A stretch of 64,000 bases of DNA from the NCBI RefSeq assembly GCF_007981265.1, contig NZ_CP034363.1:3286001-3350000 (forward strand). Direction: 5' to 3'. This document shows, one piece after another, positions 26,246-34,929 of the stretch (the first letter of the stretch is position 1; each line of letters starts with the position of its first letter). The notes beneath the pieces are model-generated. The model was given only the letters and a program-made list of their open reading frames with translations, ran no database searches and was not told where the DNA came from. This DNA comes from Pantoea sp. CCBC3-3-1. GTDB taxonomy: Bacteria > Pseudomonadota > Gammaproteobacteria > Enterobacterales > Enterobacteriaceae. The translations under genes were made by a program, and so were the position numbers.

Positions 26246-27388
26246 ATGAACATCTTCATTAGTTCACTGATATCTGGGTTTGAAGAAAATCGAATTGCAG
26301 TTAAACGAGCCATTTCGATTCTTGGTCATAAGCCTATCATGGCCGAGGATTTCGGTGCGCGTTCTGACTCTCCCCAAGTCACTTGCCTCAGAGGAGTCCG
26401 AGAAGCAGACGCTGTAATCTTGATACTCGGTTCTCGCTATGGAGCACCACAGCAAAAAGGTTTGTCTGCTACTCATGAAGAAGTACTAGAAGCTCGCACC
26501 ACTAAGCCACTGATTATATTTCTTGAAGCAAATATTCATCCTGAGCCCGAACAAGAAAATTTGCTAAATGAAGTGAGTACCTGGGAAAAAGGACTATTCC
26601 GAGAGGAATTCAGCTCCGCAGAGGATCTGTTTGAGAAATCCCTTAAGGCCATTAGTCAGTTACAGCTTGCTCATGCACAATCACCAGTTGACCCAGAAGG
26701 GTTGAAAAAGCGAGCCATAACGAATTTACCTAAGGAAAATCAGAACTATTTCCATAGCTCAGTCAGACTCCAAATCTCCATAGCAGCAGGCCCTGACACG
26801 ACAATTATCCGTCCAGCTCAAATGGGTTCCAAAGCACTGATAAACATCATGTCGCAGGAAGCTCTTTTTGGAAACAATTCGGGAATCGGACCAATTTTCG
26901 ACAGGCAGTCTGGAGTTAACGATAGTTTAGATAGCGACTCATTATGTATCAGCCAGAGTCAAAATCGCGACGTGCACAACTTAGTCAAGCTTTCCCCCTC
27001 AGGGGACATACTTCTGATCCTTTCCATGCCAATGCAGTCAGGTGGTTTGCCGGTAATACTCGAGGAAACCGTACACGAAACCTTATTAAAGGGCTTTGAC
27101 TACGCCTCATGGCTTCTGGCAGAGATAGATAACACGCAACGGCTGACTCATGTTGTTCCCGCCGTGAGCATAGCAGGAGCTTCCTCCGCTGGCTGGCGCA
27201 CCATTGCTGAACACCAGGCTAGTCCAAACTCAATGCAGTCTTTCGGTATGGGTCAAAGCAAGGAACCTGTGCTTTTAAGTCCTGCACACATTGTCAGACA
27301 GTCATTTGCTTTGTCGTCAGATCGGAATACTTACGTTGAAGACTTCGTAGCCCTTCTGAGACGTATGTGGAAAGAACAAAGGTATTAA
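26246..27388 (+). CDS. DUF4062-domain protein, probable defence-associated
   Basis: 380 residues. The N-terminal about 90 residues follow the DUF4062 pattern: MNIFISSLISGFEENRIAVK, GHKPIMAEDFGAR, SPQVTCLRGVREADAVILIL, GSRYG and then THEE. This Rossmann-like, TIR-related fold is common in single-gene defence candidates and in signalling ATPases. The remaining about 240 residues are not recognised; they contain no NTPase motif. It is the last cargo gene before attR and is divergent from the recombinase operon. Higher GC than the recombinases suggests a separate origin. Confidence 0.7.
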   Translation: MNIFISSLISGFEENRIAVKRAISILGHKPIMAEDFGARSDSPQVTCLRGVREADAVILILGSRYGAPQQKGLSATHEEVLEARTTKPLIIFLEANIHPEPEQENLLNEVSTWEKGLFREEFSSAEDLFEKSLKAISQLQLAHAQSPVDPEGLKKRAITNLPKENQNYFHSSVRLQISIAAGPDTTIIRPAQMGSKALINIMSQEALFGNNSGIGPIFDRQSGVNDSLDSDSLCISQSQNRDVHNLVKLSPSGDILLILSMPMQSGGLPVILEETVHETLLKGFDYASWLLAEIDNTQRLTHVVPAVSIAGASSAGWRTIAEHQASPNSMQSFGMGQSKEPVLLSPAHIVRQSFALSSDRNTYVEDFVALLRRMWKEQRY

Positions 27389-27526
27389 GATTGCAGCCGA
27401 CCCTATGTCTGAGGCGAGGAAAAATGCATGTCCGAGCTTAAGGCCAAGTAATGGGCCTAGCGTCAGAAAATCAAAATCTGCATTTCCTGATATAAATCAT
27501 TGATTTATTGAAACTAGCTCCAGTGA

Positions 27527-27540
27527 TCTCGTGCCGACCA
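27527..27540 (+). other. attR core of the tRNA-Pro island
   Basis: Exact copy of TCTCGTGCCGACCA from the tRNA-Pro 3' end (4793-4806). Flanks differ on both sides. To its right the sequence returns to core composition. Confidence 0.85.
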
Positions 27541-27585
27541 AAATACAGAGTCTGTCAGTCATGGTCACTGATGGATACCCTACAG

Positions 27586-27619
27586 AAACCCGCATTCTCA
27601 CTGAGTTTGCGGGTTTTTT
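27586..27619 (+). terminator. Native tRNA-Pro terminator, displaced by the island
   Basis: AAACCCGCA (27586-27594) pairs with TGCGGGTTT (27608-27616) followed by T. Its position, 45 bp after attR, is what would follow tRNA-Pro before the insertion. Confidence 0.75.
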
Positions 27620-27709
27620 GTTGCCTGTATAAAAATCAGGGCAAACCGGGCGGAATTCTGAATTGTCTTTTCTTTGTCGGTGAATATTTACAGCTTGTTC
27701 AGGGAGAGT

Positions 27710-27901
27710 ATGATTTCTAACGGTCTGAACAAGCTGATGGATTATCACGCACAAGGAAGCGATACCGTGCCAGCACTAGAATTCCCCTGTACCCTTTTCA
27801 CGACGCAAAGACGGATGGATGATTACAGCGCCAGCGATATGCTCTGTGGCGATTTATCCGCCTCACAGTTGCTGGCAGCAGTGCAGATTCCTAACAGCTA
27901 A
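27710..27901 (+). CDS. Hypothetical small protein right of attR
   Basis: 63 residues beginning MISNGLNKLMDYHAQGSDTV. AGGGAGAG ends 2 bases before the ATG, so spacing is tight but usable. No family recognised. It is either a small lineage-specific gene or a remnant of an older insertion at the same tRNA. Confidence 0.4.
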   Translation: MISNGLNKLMDYHAQGSDTVPALEFPCTLFTTQRRMDDYSASDMLCGDLSASQLLAAVQIPNS

Positions 27902-28247
27902 GGACTTTAACGAAGACTAAATCACTTCGCTACTTTCTGTGATTAGCGGCTTTTTAATGCCTAAAATTTGACCCGGGCACGGCACTGCCCTCAACATCCT
28001 ACACGTAACCCACCAGTAGGGATGACATATCAGCAAACATCATTTGCACCTGCTGCCAAATTTTAGCCTCAACCAGCGGCATCCCCTTATAAATTTATCT
28101 AATTGAATTTAATCATTTTTATTGAAATTTAGCCGCAGCTTTACCTTCAAGCTTTGTAAAAAGTGTGATAAGGATCACTTTCGGATTGAATTTTATACGC
28201 AGGCTTCTAGAATTACGCGTTTTGTAACGGGAATGGAGCTGAAGCCT
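27902..28247. other. Intergenic region before sotB
   Basis: No gene seen apart from an unsupported 5' extension of the sotB frame. A terminator-like stem CGCTA/TAGCG at 27928-27948 is followed by GCTTTTT. The remainder presumably holds the sotB promoter; none was clear enough to call. Confidence 0.35.
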
Positions 28248-29462
28248 ATGTCTGACATGAACATCGTCTCGCGTAAAGTCGCATGGTCACGCGTTCTGGC
28301 TCTTGCGGTAGCTGCCTTTATTTTTAACACCACCGAATATATGCCGGTCGGTCTGCTGTCAGATATCGGCCACAGCTTTGGCATGGAGTCGGCACAGGCT
28401 GGCATCATGCTGACTATCTATGCCTGGATCGTGGCGCTGATGTCGCTGCCGTTGATGCTGATGACCAGCCAGACAGACCGCCGGCTGCTGCTGATTGCGA
28501 TATTCAGCTTGTTTACCGTAAGCCATGTGCTGGCCTTTTTCGCCTGGAACTTTGATGTGCTGCTGCTCAGCCGCGCTGGCGTTGCGCTTGCTCATGCGTT
28601 GTTCTGGTCCATTACCGCATCGCTGGCGGTCAGACTGGCCCCGCCGGGTAAGCGTGCTCAGGCACTGAGCCTGATTGCTACGGCAACGGCTTTGGCCTCC
28701 GTACTGGGGCTGCCGCTGGGCAGAATTATTGGCCAGAGCTTCGGCTGGCGCAGTACGTTCCTGCTGATTGGTGCAAGCGCCTTTGTGCTGCTGGGTTTGA
28801 TTTTAAAAATCATGCCGCGCGTACCGTCAGAACACACTGGCTCACTGAAAAGCCTGCCAGATCTGTTCCGTCGCCCGGCATTGGTGGGTCTGTATGTGCT
28901 GGCTGTCACCGTGGTGACTGCACACTTCACAGCGTTCACCTATATTGAACCGTTCGTGCAGAAAGTGGCGGGCTTTAATCAAGATTTCGCTACGCTGCTG
29001 CTGTTGATCTTTGGCATGGCGGGCATTACCGGCAGTATTATTTTTGGTAAAAGCGGCGAGAAACGTCTGTCAGGATTACTGATTGCCTCAATCGCATTGC
29101 TGGCACTCTGCCTGATTCTGCTGTCGCCTGTTGCCGCCAGTAAGGCTGGCTTAATCGTTCTCAGCCTGCTGTGGGGCATGGCGTTTATGATGATTGGCAT
29201 GGGCATGCAGATGAAGGTGCTAACGCTGGCACCCGATGCAACCGACGTGGCGATGGCGATGTTCTCCGGCATTTTCAATATCGGTATTGGTGCAGGCGCG
29301 CTGTTAGGTAATAAAGTGAGCCTGGATTTATCGATGTCATCTATCGGTTACATCGGCGCGGTTCCGGCCGTATCAGCGCTGCTGTTGGCAATTGTGGTCT
29401 TCCGTAAACGTCGTGGCGAAGAACCACAAAGCGAGACCAACGTGGTTACCGAGATCAAATAA
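28248..29462 (+). CDS. sotB: Sugar efflux transporter SotB (MFS, DHA1 family)
   Basis: 404 residues with twelve membrane helices. Close in sequence to E. coli SotB/Yde[62 protein letters not shown] and [20 protein letters not shown]. It exports arabinose, IPTG and related sugars across the inner membrane. The start at 28248 ([10 protein letters not shown]) fits E. coli and has GGAG about 9 bases upstream; the open frame extends 42 codons further upstream without similarity. A strong terminator follows. Confidence 0.92.
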   Translation: MSDMNIVSRKVAWSRVLALAVAAFIFNTTEYMPVGLLSDIGHSFGMESAQAGIMLTIYAWIVALMSLPLMLMTSQTDRRLLLIAIFSLFTVSHVLAFFAWNFDVLLLSRAGVALAHALFWSITASLAVRLAPPGKRAQALSLIATATALASVLGLPLGRIIGQSFGWRSTFLLIGASAFVLLGLILKIMPRVPSEHTGSLKSLPDLFRRPALVGLYVLAVTVVTAHFTAFTYIEPFVQKVAGFNQDFATLLLLIFGMAGITGSIIFGKSGEKRLSGLLIASIALLALCLILLSPVAASKAGLIVLSLLWGMAFMMIGMGMQMKVLTLAPDATDVAMAMFSGIFNIGIGAGALLGNKVSLDLSMSSIGYIGAVPAVSALLLAIVVFRKRRGEEPQSETNVVTEIK

Positions 29463-29478
29463 GCCGTCATAAAATAAG

Positions 29479-29514
29479 AAGCAGCGGTTGATGAATTCAA
29501 CCGCTGCTTTTTTT
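29479..29514 (+). terminator. Rho-independent terminator of sotB
   Basis: AAGCAGCGGTTGA (29479-29491), loop TGAAT, TCAACCGCTGCTT (29497-29509), then a T run. It may also serve the convergent acyltransferase gene. Confidence 0.9.
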
Positions 29515-29544
29515 ATTGCAGCAAGCAAACGCTATGGCAGGCGT

Positions 29545-30618
29545 TTAAATCTTTCCGCCCTGCACTACCTTGTCCTTTTCACGCATAAAAATCACGCTCT
29601 TCAGGATATTCCTGAGGAAAGGCTCTGCATATTTAGTGATCAAAAAAGCGATGCAGTAGATCACTGATACCACCAGCACCGGCATAATCAACATGACATA
29701 ATCATTCTGCACCAGCGCATCAATTTTTCTCAGCGAGGCAATCATCAGGTTTTCATGGATAAGATAAAGTGCATAGCTGGAAAAACCGACCGCAGTGAGC
29801 AGCTTTGTGGATAAAAAGCGCTGCACGTGGCTGCTATAGAAGCTAACGGTAAACAGGATTATTGCCAGTACCAGCGGAATGATAACCAGAGGGCCGGTGT
29901 TTTTAACGTAGTAAGCAAAGTTAATCAGCACGGCAACGCAGACCAGCGCATAATGGAATTTCACATCCCGATTGTTCATACGTTCATAAAGCAGACAGCC
30001 GATCATAAACCAGGAATAATGGATAAAGCCAAACTTGGCGACAAAATCAGCGATTTCAGGATGCCCCAGACTTTTAAAAGCCGAAGCGCCTGCCACCAAA
30101 AGCATCGGTAACAACAGGGATGGCAGGCAATATTTTCTGCCCGCGGTGAAATAAACTGCGCCGATAACAATATAAAATACCGCTTCAACATACAGTGACC
30201 AGAAAGAGCCTTCCAGACCGTTAATATGATAGCCAATAATATATTTCAATATCAGCGGATCGATAAACAGCAGGCCAGGGATCAGGTTTGAAGGCGAAGG
30301 GATGCCGCCAGGTCTTTCGGCGAAAAGATGCGCGGTAAAGTAGACCAGTAAGGAAACGATTACCATCGCAGGAAACAGCCTGAGCCAGCGCTTCAACATG
30401 AAGTTGACGAAACCTTTGGACTTATCCAACGTCATAAAAATAACGAACCCGGAGATCATAAAGAACAGCGGGACGCCAAGATAACCAAAGGAGAATAAAG
30501 GGAAATTTTTAGTGATGGTAGCGAAGTTGAGCAGTGACGACCAGCGGCTGTAAGCATGAAAACCGATAACCAGCAGAATAGCCAACCCTCGCATGCCATC
30601 TAAGTGTTTAATGCGCAT
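29545..30618 (-). CDS. Acyltransferase-3 family membrane protein (OafA-like)
   Basis: 357 residues with about ten membrane helices. Family signatures are LDGMRGLAILLVIGFHAY (catalytic His), GVPLFFMISGFVIF, FMLKRWLRLFPAMVI and GSFWSLYVEAVFY. Members transfer acetyl or succinyl groups to O-antigen, exopolysaccharide or other surface glycans. No linked polysaccharide cluster is present, so the substrate is unknown. The start at 30618 (MRIKHLDGMRG) places the family motif at the N-terminus; a start at 30657 has no ribosome site. It is monocistronic and convergent to sotB. Confidence 0.88.
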   Translation of the reverse strand: MRIKHLDGMRGLAILLVIGFHAYSRWSSLLNFATITKNFPLFSFGYLGVPLFFMISGFVIFMTLDKSKGFVNFMLKRWLRLFPAMVIVSLLVYFTAHLFAERPGGIPSPSNLIPGLLFIDPLILKYIIGYHINGLEGSFWSLYVEAVFYIVIGAVYFTAGRKYCLPSLLLPMLLVAGASAFKSLGHPEIADFVAKFGFIHYSWFMIGCLLYERMNNRDVKFHYALVCVAVLINFAYYVKNTGPLVIIPLVLAIILFTVSFYSSHVQRFLSTKLLTAVGFSSYALYLIHENLMIASLRKIDALVQNDYVMLIMPVLVVSVIYCIAFLITKYAEPFLRNILKSVIFMREKDKVVQGGKI

Positions 30619-30989
30619 GGTATTTAATCCCGGAAAAAAATTTGCAGCACGCAACATAACACTTTACAAAAGCTTTACGGATGAGAGTCGTCTGATTGCG
30701 TTCCCCCTGATACCTCCTGTTTTTTAAAAATTGAAAAATCCGTTAATCTTTTGAAATAAAAGACTTTAACATCATCGTTTCCTGTCCTGCCGGCTAATTT
30801 CACTAACGTTGAATCTTAATATTTCGTCCTTGTCGTCCATTTTAAGATAAATTCTCCAGGCGTTTTCCTAAGCATAAAAACCGATAAAAGGTCTTTCTAC
30901 CCAGCGATCCAGCGTTGCCTGCGGTTTTCTCCCAACGAGTTGATATTGCTCAATTCCTGATACCAGCAATATGCTATTTTGTCGCCCGT
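30619..30989. other. Intergenic region before the tRNA pair
   Basis: About 370 bp without a gene. It should hold the promoter of the acyltransferase gene (minus strand) and, near 30941-30975, that of the tRNA operon (TTGATA and an AT-rich box are visible but not at ideal spacing). Confidence 0.35.
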
Positions 30990-31065
30990 GGGTCGTTAGC
31001 TCAGTTGGTAGAGCAGTGGACTCTTAATCCATCGGTCGCGGGTTCGAATCCCTCACGACCCACCA
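30990..31065 (+). tRNA. tRNA-Lys (anticodon CTT)
   Basis: 76 nt with encoded CCA. Acceptor GGGTCGT/ACGACCC, D-arm AGCTCAGTTGGTAGAGCA, anticodon loop CTCTTAA, T-arm GGGTTCGAATCCC. The E. coli counterpart has TTT, so this is the AAG-specific isoacceptor. Confidence 0.95.
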
Positions 31066-31066
31066 T

Positions 31067-31140
31067 GCGGCCATCGTATAATGGTATTACCTCAGCTTCC
31101 CAAGCTGATGACGCGGGTTCGATTCCCGCTGGCCGCTCCA
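31067..31140 (+). tRNA. tRNA-Gly (anticodon CCC)
   Basis: 74 nt with encoded CCA, one base after tRNA-Lys, so the two are co-transcribed. Acceptor GCGGCCA/TGGCCGC, anticodon loop TTCCCAA, T-arm GGGTTCGATTCCC. Reads GGG codons, like E. coli glyU. Confidence 0.94.
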
Positions 31141-31323
31141 GTTTTTAGCGCTCTGACCGGTTCTTTAACCGCTGAAGCAAACCTGCGTCTCACTCGATAA
31201 ATGACTGGCCTGTAAAATCTGGCGATAATCTCAAAACCCTGCCCTGAAACAAAAACGTCATATTACTAACATAAGCTCCCGTTACACTTTTGCAGCAAAA
31301 ACGGTTTACGACAGGTAATCATA

Positions 31324-31530
31324 ATGGCAACAATCAAGGCAAAAAATTATCGGGATGCAGAGGAAATGCTGCAATCCGGCATCAGCAGGGTAGAACTGGC
31401 CTATGATATTGACAGTGATGACTTCTTTCGCTTTGCCAGCCACTGGTGCGATCGGGGAGCAAAAATATCACGTGGCAACGAGCATTTTGTCGTGTCGTTA
31501 AAAGGTTTTACTATTCCTCCTAACGAGTAA
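31324..31530 (+). CDS. Small hypothetical protein
   Basis: 68 residues beginning MATIKAKNYRDAEEMLQSG, with ELAYDIDSDDFFRFASHWCD in the middle. Soluble, acidic, no signal peptide. ACAGGT about 8 bases before the ATG could serve as ribosome site. Codon use is like core genes. Family not recognised. It is not obviously linked to the downstream transferase gene. Confidence 0.65.
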   Translation: MATIKAKNYRDAEEMLQSGISRVELAYDIDSDDFFRFASHWCDRGAKISRGNEHFVVSLKGFTIPPNE

Positions 31531-31551
31531 ATCATCCTGCTTTGCTATCTT

Positions 31552-32376
31552 GTGCCTGACCTGCTTAAATCACCGCTTCAGGAGATAAGCAGGTCAGGTC
31601 AAGTGAACAACCATTCTTTCCCCAATCTGGTGCCTTGCGCGCTGGATCTACTGCCAGTAGAACCGCTGCCAGCGCCCCACTTTCTTCATACCCTCAACTG
31701 CCTGTCACCGGCAGATCATTCGGACGTCATGTTGCTACAGGCCCGCTTCGACCTGACGCAGTTTGATAATGCTTTATTTGCCGCCTGCAAAATTCCCTTT
31801 CCCGAGTCGCTGAATAAAGCCGTTAATAAACGCCGCGCGGAGTATCTTGCCAGCCGCCTGTGCGTCAGACACGCTGTGAGTCAGTTGGGCATTGAGGACT
31901 TTTTGCTGGCCAATGATTGCGATCGCGCGCCCATCTGGCCGCAAGGCATTACCGGATCGCTTTCACATACTCATCACTGCATCAGTTTGCTGCTGGCTAA
32001 AACCACCAGTGGAAAAATACTCGGCGTGGATTGTGAACAGGTGATGAAACACCAAACGGCGCAGGAGATGCAGTCCATGATTGTGACTGCGCAAGAAATG
32101 GCGGTGTTGCGACACAGCGGCCTGCCCTTTGCAACAGCGCTGACCGTAGCCTTTTCACTAAAGGAGAGTCTTTATAAGGCACTGTTTCCGCAGTTAAGGC
32201 AGTTTATGAATTTTGATGCAGCGGAAATCGTGCGCTGCACCCCCAATGCAGAACAGGTTACTTTACGCCTGACGCACACTTTTGCCGGGGGTTTTACGGC
32301 TGGCAGAGCATTCAGCGGACGGGTGCTGGTAGAACAGGATGAGGTGCTGAGCTGGATTATCGACGCGACAACATAA
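31552..32376 (+). CDS. EntD-like 4'-phosphopantetheinyl transferase
   Basis: 274 residues from a GTG at 31552; a GTG at 31603 (257 residues) is an equally good start. Family motifs are RRAEYLASRLCVRHA, PIWPQGITGSLSHTHH, GVDCEQVM (Mg-binding acidic residues) and FSLKESLYKALFP (WxxKEA-like box). EntD-type enzymes attach the phosphopantetheine arm of CoA to carrier domains of siderophore or peptide synthetases. No synthetase is in the window, so its target lies elsewhere. It is convergent to yojI, which exports cyclic peptides. Confidence 0.85.
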   Translation: MPDLLKSPLQEISRSGQVNNHSFPNLVPCALDLLPVEPLPAPHFLHTLNCLSPADHSDVMLLQARFDLTQFDNALFAACKIPFPESLNKAVNKRRAEYLASRLCVRHAVSQLGIEDFLLANDCDRAPIWPQGITGSLSHTHHCISLLLAKTTSGKILGVDCEQVMKHQTAQEMQSMIVTAQEMAVLRHSGLPFATALTVAFSLKESLYKALFPQLRQFMNFDAAEIVRCTPNAEQVTLRLTHTFAGGFTAGRAFSGRVLVEQDEVLSWIIDATT

Positions 32377-32437
32377 AAAAACCGGCCTGAAAAAAATCAG
32401 ACCGGCCGTGACCATAAGTCAAGACGACGGGAAAGTC

Positions 32438-32460
32438 CGTGACGGCCTGCTGCCGTCACG
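32438..32460. repeat. Perfect 9-bp inverted repeat between the transferase gene and yojI
   Basis: CGTGACGGC-CTGCT-GCCGTCACG. An imperfect stem CCGGCCTGA/TCAGACCGG lies just before it (about 32382-32406). Neither has a T run. They probably act together as a bidirectional transcription barrier. Confidence 0.6.
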
Positions 32461-32523
32461 ATTACCTTACCTTTATTCGTATCTTACTGACCAATAAGAC
32501 TTTCTGCATTGCTTATGCAGCCT

Positions 32524-34173
32524 TTAGCTAACCACGCCCGTGTCCGTTTGCTGCACTGCGTCCAGGGTAGCCTGTGCTCTCGCCTCGCCAGTCAGTTCTC
32601 TCAGTTGGCCTTCACGCATTTCCAGCAGGCGGTCAGCATGCAGGAAATAGTGATCGTCATGGCTGATAGCAAACACGGTTTTGCCCATCTCTTTCAGCCA
32701 CGGCAACAGTTCACGATAGAAGATACGGCGGAAATGCGGATCCTGATCGGCCGCCCACTCATCCAGTAAAAGAATGTCTCGCTGTTCGGCCACTGCCAGC
32801 AGCAGCGCCAGACGTTTGCTCTGTCCTTTCGACAGTTTCAGATTCAGGACTTTGTTGCCTTCCAGCTTAAGCTTGTCCTGCATCTGTAAACGTTCCAGCC
32901 AAAGCTGAACCTTCGCGGGATCGGCAGCATTTCCCTGATTATCGATCAGTCGATCGAACAGATGCAGATCGGTGAAGACGGCCGAGAACAGTTGACGACA
33001 GGCAACGATATCGATCGGCTGGCCATCCAGCAGAATCAACCCGGAAACCGGCTGGTAAAGACCGGTCAGCAGCATCGCCAGCGTGGATTTTCCGCTGCCG
33101 TTGCCGCCAATCAAAAACACCAGCTCACCCCGACGCAGCGTCATATTGATTGGCCCAACCTCGAACCCGCTTTCGCCATAGTGGAAATGGAGATTACGCA
33201 ATTCAAGCGTTTGCCATTCTTGCGTCACGACATGTTCGTTAAAGCTCTCCTGGTGCGCCGCCAGCTTAAACTTATGCAGCTTATTGAACGCCACCTGCGC
33301 CGTCAGTAAGGTGGGCAAAGCGCCCACGGCGGAAAGCAGCGGCGTGCGCAGGAACAGGAGCGTTAGCGAGTAGGTGGCGGCAATCGCCGTATCTGCCCAA
33401 CCGAGGCTGTTAGCCATAAAAAACACCAGGCCAATAGCGCCAAGCATCATAATATTTGACCAGTTCACCGCACTCAGGTGAAAGGTATCGGCACGTACGA
33501 TATGGTGCCGGTAAGCGCGGGCATCTTCCTGATAAACCGTCTCGAAGATCAGCTGCGCGCGCTGCCGGTTCAGCGCCAGCTCTTTGCGCCCTTCGATAAT
33601 GGTTTGATAATCCGCATACAAGCTGTCTTCAATGTCGCGCAGCTTTGCCATATGGCGGTAAACACGCGAGACCAGCAGCCAGCCGCCCACAATAGTAATC
33701 ACCAGCCAGATAACCGTTATCAACAGCATACGTGGCGAAAGCCAGGCCAGATAAGCCGCAGAACCGACGGTAAGAATGATCCCCTGAATCAGCTCCGGCA
33801 GGCGCACAAAGGCAATAGTGATATTGCGGACGTCGCTGGTCAGCGCTGCCAGCAGCTGGGCACTACCGATTTGCTCAATGCGCTCAACCTGCGTGTCGAG
33901 AATGCGTTTAATAAATTCTCCGCGCAGACGATAGACAAAATGGTGCCCGAGCAGGGTCAGCGCCAGCTGGGAAGCCAGCGTGATCGCCATCAACAGCAGC
34001 AGCAGACCCAGAAATTCCGGCAAAACCAGCAGCGAAGCGTTGAGCGAAGTAATCAGTTCACGATTGATAAAGGCGATAAGGCCAATGCCCAGCGCCGCGC
34101 TGAGCAGGCTGAGAAAGATGACCAGCACAAAAGGCCAGCGATACTGGCGGTAAACGACGCGAAGCAACTCCAT
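32524..34173 (-). CDS. yojI: Cyclic-peptide ABC exporter YojI (fused permease/ATPase)
   Basis: 549 residues (E. coli 547). Six membrane helices in the N-terminal 320 residues; ATPase domain with Walker [16 protein letters not shown], signature [15 protein letters not shown] and Walker [20 protein letters not shown]-like SyrD/PvdE family members export peptides; in E. coli YojI exports microcin J25 with TolC. Next to alkB and apbE as in E. coli. A possible Fur site lies upstream. Confidence 0.93.
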   Translation of the reverse strand: MELLRVVYRQYRWPFVLVIFLSLLSAALGIGLIAFINRELITSLNASLLVLPEFLGLLLLLMAITLASQLALTLLGHHFVYRLRGEFIKRILDTQVERIEQIGSAQLLAALTSDVRNITIAFVRLPELIQGIILTVGSAAYLAWLSPRMLLITVIWLVITIVGGWLLVSRVYRHMAKLRDIEDSLYADYQTIIEGRKELALNRQRAQLIFETVYQEDARAYRHHIVRADTFHLSAVNWSNIMMLGAIGLVFFMANSLGWADTAIAATYSLTLLFLRTPLLSAVGALPTLLTAQVAFNKLHKFKLAAHQESFNEHVVTQEWQTLELRNLHFHYGESGFEVGPINMTLRRGELVFLIGGNGSGKSTLAMLLTGLYQPVSGLILLDGQPIDIVACRQLFSAVFTDLHLFDRLIDNQGNAADPAKVQLWLERLQMQDKLKLEGNKVLNLKLSKGQSKRLALLLAVAEQRDILLLDEWAADQDPHFRRIFYRELLPWLKEMGKTVFAISHDDHYFLHADRLLEMREGQLRELTGEARAQATLDAVQQTDTGVVS

Positions 34174-34229
34174 GACACCATCCCGGTAAAATCAGCAGCC
34201 TGCAGTTTAATGAGAAGCCGGACGATATC

Positions 34230-34248
34230 AATAATAATTCTCATTGGC
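34230..34248. promoter_or_regulatory. Possible Fur box upstream of yojI
   Basis: AATAATAATTCTCATTGGC agrees at 13 of 19 positions with the consensus GATAATGATAATCATTATC. It lies about 57 bp before the yojI start. Iron control would fit a peptide or siderophore export role, but 13 of 19 is modest. Confidence 0.3.
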
Positions 34249-34252
34249 TTTC

Positions 34253-34897
34253 TTAACGGAAAGCGCGCCGAAACGTCAGGTTGTAGCGAAAGGCACCGGT
34301 AGCGGGATGGATACCAGGCTTGAGCGGCAGAATACCGTGATACCTCAGGCGTGACGGACCGCCCCATACCACGATATCGCCATGTTCGAGTAAAACACGC
34401 TGCGTGGCGTCTCCGCGTTCAAATCCGCCGAACTGAAAAACTGCCGGCAGACCCAGCGAGACAGAAACGATCGGCTGCTGAAAATCCTGTTCATCTTTAT
34501 CCTGATGCAGCGTCAGTTTTGCCCCCGGCTCATAGCGGTTAATCAGGCAGGCATCAGGATTAAAATCAGGAAAGCCCGCCTCGCTGGCGCAGGTTTGTGC
34601 CAGCTGGCGAAACGGTGCCGGCATTGAAGGCCAGCGCTGCCCGGTCGTGCTGTCACGCTCGCTGTACTGATAACCTCGCGAATCCGTTGACCAGCCGAAG
34701 TCGCCACAGTTGGTCATGGCCACCGACATCCGGTGGCCGCCAGGGGTAATGCGATGATGAAAAGGATTCTCAGCGGCGATCTGCTCCACCAGCGCCAGCA
34801 GCGTTTGCGCTTCATCACGCGCGCGCCGCCGCAGGATCACGGCCCCTTCCGCCAGCGGCTCTGCCCACGGCGCTTCTTCACTAAACAAATCCAGCAT
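34253..34897 (-). CDS. alkB: DNA/RNA dealkylating dioxygenase AlkB
   Basis: 214 residues, the usual length. Fe(II)/2-oxoglutarate dioxygenase motif LTLHQDKDE (H-x-D), distal RYHGILPL (His) and RYNLTFRRA (Arg pair binding 2-oxoglutarate) are complete. It removes 1-methyladenine and 3-methylcytosine damage. In E. coli it is the second gene of the ada operon; here no ada gene lies next to it, so its regulation must differ. The stop codon of apbE's neighbour gap is only 32 bp, so alkB is probably transcribed with apbE. Confidence 0.95.
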   Translation of the reverse strand: MLDLFSEEAPWAEPLAEGAVILRRRARDEAQTLLALVEQIAAENPFHHRITPGGHRMSVAMTNCGDFGWSTDSRGYQYSERDSTTGQRWPSMPAPFRQLAQTCASEAGFPDFNPDACLINRYEPGAKLTLHQDKDEQDFQQPIVSVSLGLPAVFQFGGFERGDATQRVLLEHGDIVVWGGPSRLRYHGILPLKPGIHPATGAFRYNLTFRRAFR

Positions 34898-34929
34898 ACC
34901 GGCTCCTCACAGGCAGCGTACTGCCCGGT

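Noticed and set aside
30915..31148. Frame spanning tRNA-Lys and tRNA-Gly
   Set aside because: It is a read-through of two tRNA genes, not a protein.
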